From Paraglaciecola arctica (GTDB taxonomy: Bacteria; Pseudomonadota; Gammaproteobacteria; Enterobacterales; Alteromonadaceae): a stretch of DNA of 64,000 nucleotides. Position 1 is the first letter of the stretch; every line of letters starts with the position of its first letter. Where the stretch lies: the NCBI RefSeq assembly GCF_018861065.1, contig NZ_JAHKQO010000036.1, positions 211,865 through 275,864 of the forward strand. The letters run 5' to 3'. The notes under the pieces were generated by a model. That model did not search any database. It was not told the origin of the DNA and was given only the letters and a program-made list of their open reading frames with translations. This document shows positions 63,370-64,000 of the stretch, piece by piece. Both the position numbers and the translations under genes were made by a program.

Positions 63370-64000
63370 ACAAAGCAACATCTGGCTTACAAAAAAGCCA
63401 CTGCTAACCGTTATCTCTGTGCTACTGATAACCCTATGCCTTGGTTGGTTTGTACAATATTTTAAAATAGATGCTTCAGCCGAAACATTGCTCGTAAAAG
63501 ACAATAGGCTTTATATACAAAGTCAGGTAATGAATGAAAGATTTTCACCTGATGAATTTATATTGTTGGCTTACGAACCTAAAAATCATGACCTTTTTAG
63601 TGATCAAACCTTTGAAGACATTCAGGTCCTGTCTGCAAAATTAAAAACCCTACCAAGGGTGAAAAGTGTCACTCATATACTCAATGTGCCTTTACTTTCA
63701 CAAATGAGTGCACTTGATCCCAATCTTGTTGCATCAGACTGGACTTGGCAAAGTAAACAGTTTAGCCACCAGACAATGCGCCAAACCTTCGAGCAACATC
63801 CAATTTTTACCGACTTGTTAGTGAATCAAAAAATGTCGGCAACATCGATTCAAGTAATCTTTAAAAAACACCCTAAACTATCTGAAATCGAAAGCGAAAT
63901 AATTAACCTTGATAAAAAACGTTTAACTCAAGAATTTACCCCCGAGGATGAAGAAAAAGTACAACAACTTAAGGCACAAGCCGATCCGATTCGACAAGAG
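63362..64000 (+). CDS. RND/MMPL-family exporter (N-terminal part, cut by window edge)
   Basis: The frame is open from the ATG at 63362 to the window end, 213 codons. The N-terminus has TM1 (PLLTVISVLLITLCLGWFV) followed by a periplasmic segment with 'KIDASAETLLVKDN' and 'DEFILLAYEP', typical of hydrophobe/sterol/lipid exporters of the MMPL class. Its start overlaps the mlaA stop by eight bases, so it is translationally coupled. Pairing with MlaA suggests a role in outer-membrane lipid traffic, which is inference. Confidence 0.88.
   Translation, partial: MIEQSNIWLTKKPLLTVISVLLITLCLGWFVQYFKIDASAETLLVKDNRLYIQSQVMNERFSPDEFILLAYEPKNHDLFSDQTFEDIQVLSAKLKTLPRVKSVTHILNVPLLSQMSALDPNLVASDWTWQSKQFSHQTMRQTFEQHPIFTDLLVNQKMSATSIQVIFKKHPKLSEIESEIINLDKKRLTQEFTPEDEEKVQQLKAQADPIRQE

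Noticed and set aside
1-64000. tRNA, rRNA, CRISPR array, insertion sequences, integrated elements
   Set aside because: I looked through the intergenic regions on both strands and found no cloverleaf-like sequence, regular spaced repeats, transposase frames or flanking direct repeats that I could support.

Overview
The window comes from a Gram-negative marine gammaproteobacterium, most likely an Alteromonadaceae member close to Glaciecola/Paraglaciecola (inferred from gene content and order and a moderately AT-rich base composition; not tested against any database). It is ordinary chromosome. I see no transposase, phage module, CRISPR array, rRNA or tRNA gene.

Layout. 1-14.5 kb: a truncated unknown secreted protein, recJ, dsbC, xerD, a DUF2007 protein and pilU/pilT on the minus strand, with yggS-proC-yggT-DUF4426 running divergently. 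A Tat-exported solute-binding protein follows, paired with a TorS-like hybrid kinase. 14.5-19.6 kb: a sugar porter under a LacI-type operator, a serC-serA pair and a LETM1-like protein. 19.8-29 kb: a catabolic locus with a PQQ dehydrogenase, a lipoprotein with two VOC domains, an SDR, a TonB-dependent receptor, a lipoprotein alpha/beta hydrolase and a TetR regulator. 29-43 kb: assorted metabolic genes, two photolyases with DUF2256 and DUF2789, acnA, a TVP38 protein, a PuuD-like amidotransferase and a PagL-like deacylase. 43-61 kb: a five-gene phosphorelay led by an NtrC-type activator, surrounded by small envelope/stress genes (PA2169-type, BON, YqjD-YqjE-YqjK, YqaE, CsbD and two MscS channels), with cti and trpS between them. 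61-64 kb: MlaA and the start of an RND/MMPL exporter.

Two regulatory systems stand out. (1) trpS is preceded by an 18-codon reading frame with tandem Trp codons, ending in WWRSI. The RNA after it can form either a hairpin that closes the trpS ribosome-binding site or a competing 9-bp helix that opens it. This reads as tryptophan-responsive translational attenuation of a tRNA synthetase. (2) Several stress genes carry sigma-54 (-24/-12) promoter-like elements close to their start codons. Five of them also have a related TGTAAATATTTCAC-like site about 93-104 bp upstream of the -24 GG. The NtrC-type regulator at 43.6 kb, which diverges from one of these genes, is the natural candidate activator. 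Together they would form a local sigma-54 envelope-stress regulon.

Start codons were moved from the longest open frame where Shine-Dalgarno spacing or family length required it (dsbC, pilT, the TonB receptor, the esterase, the FAD monooxygenase, the TVP38 protein, the PagL-like protein, the PA2169 protein, YqaE, CsbD and others). The DUF2256 gene, the trp leader peptide and both edge-truncated genes were found by reading the sequence directly.
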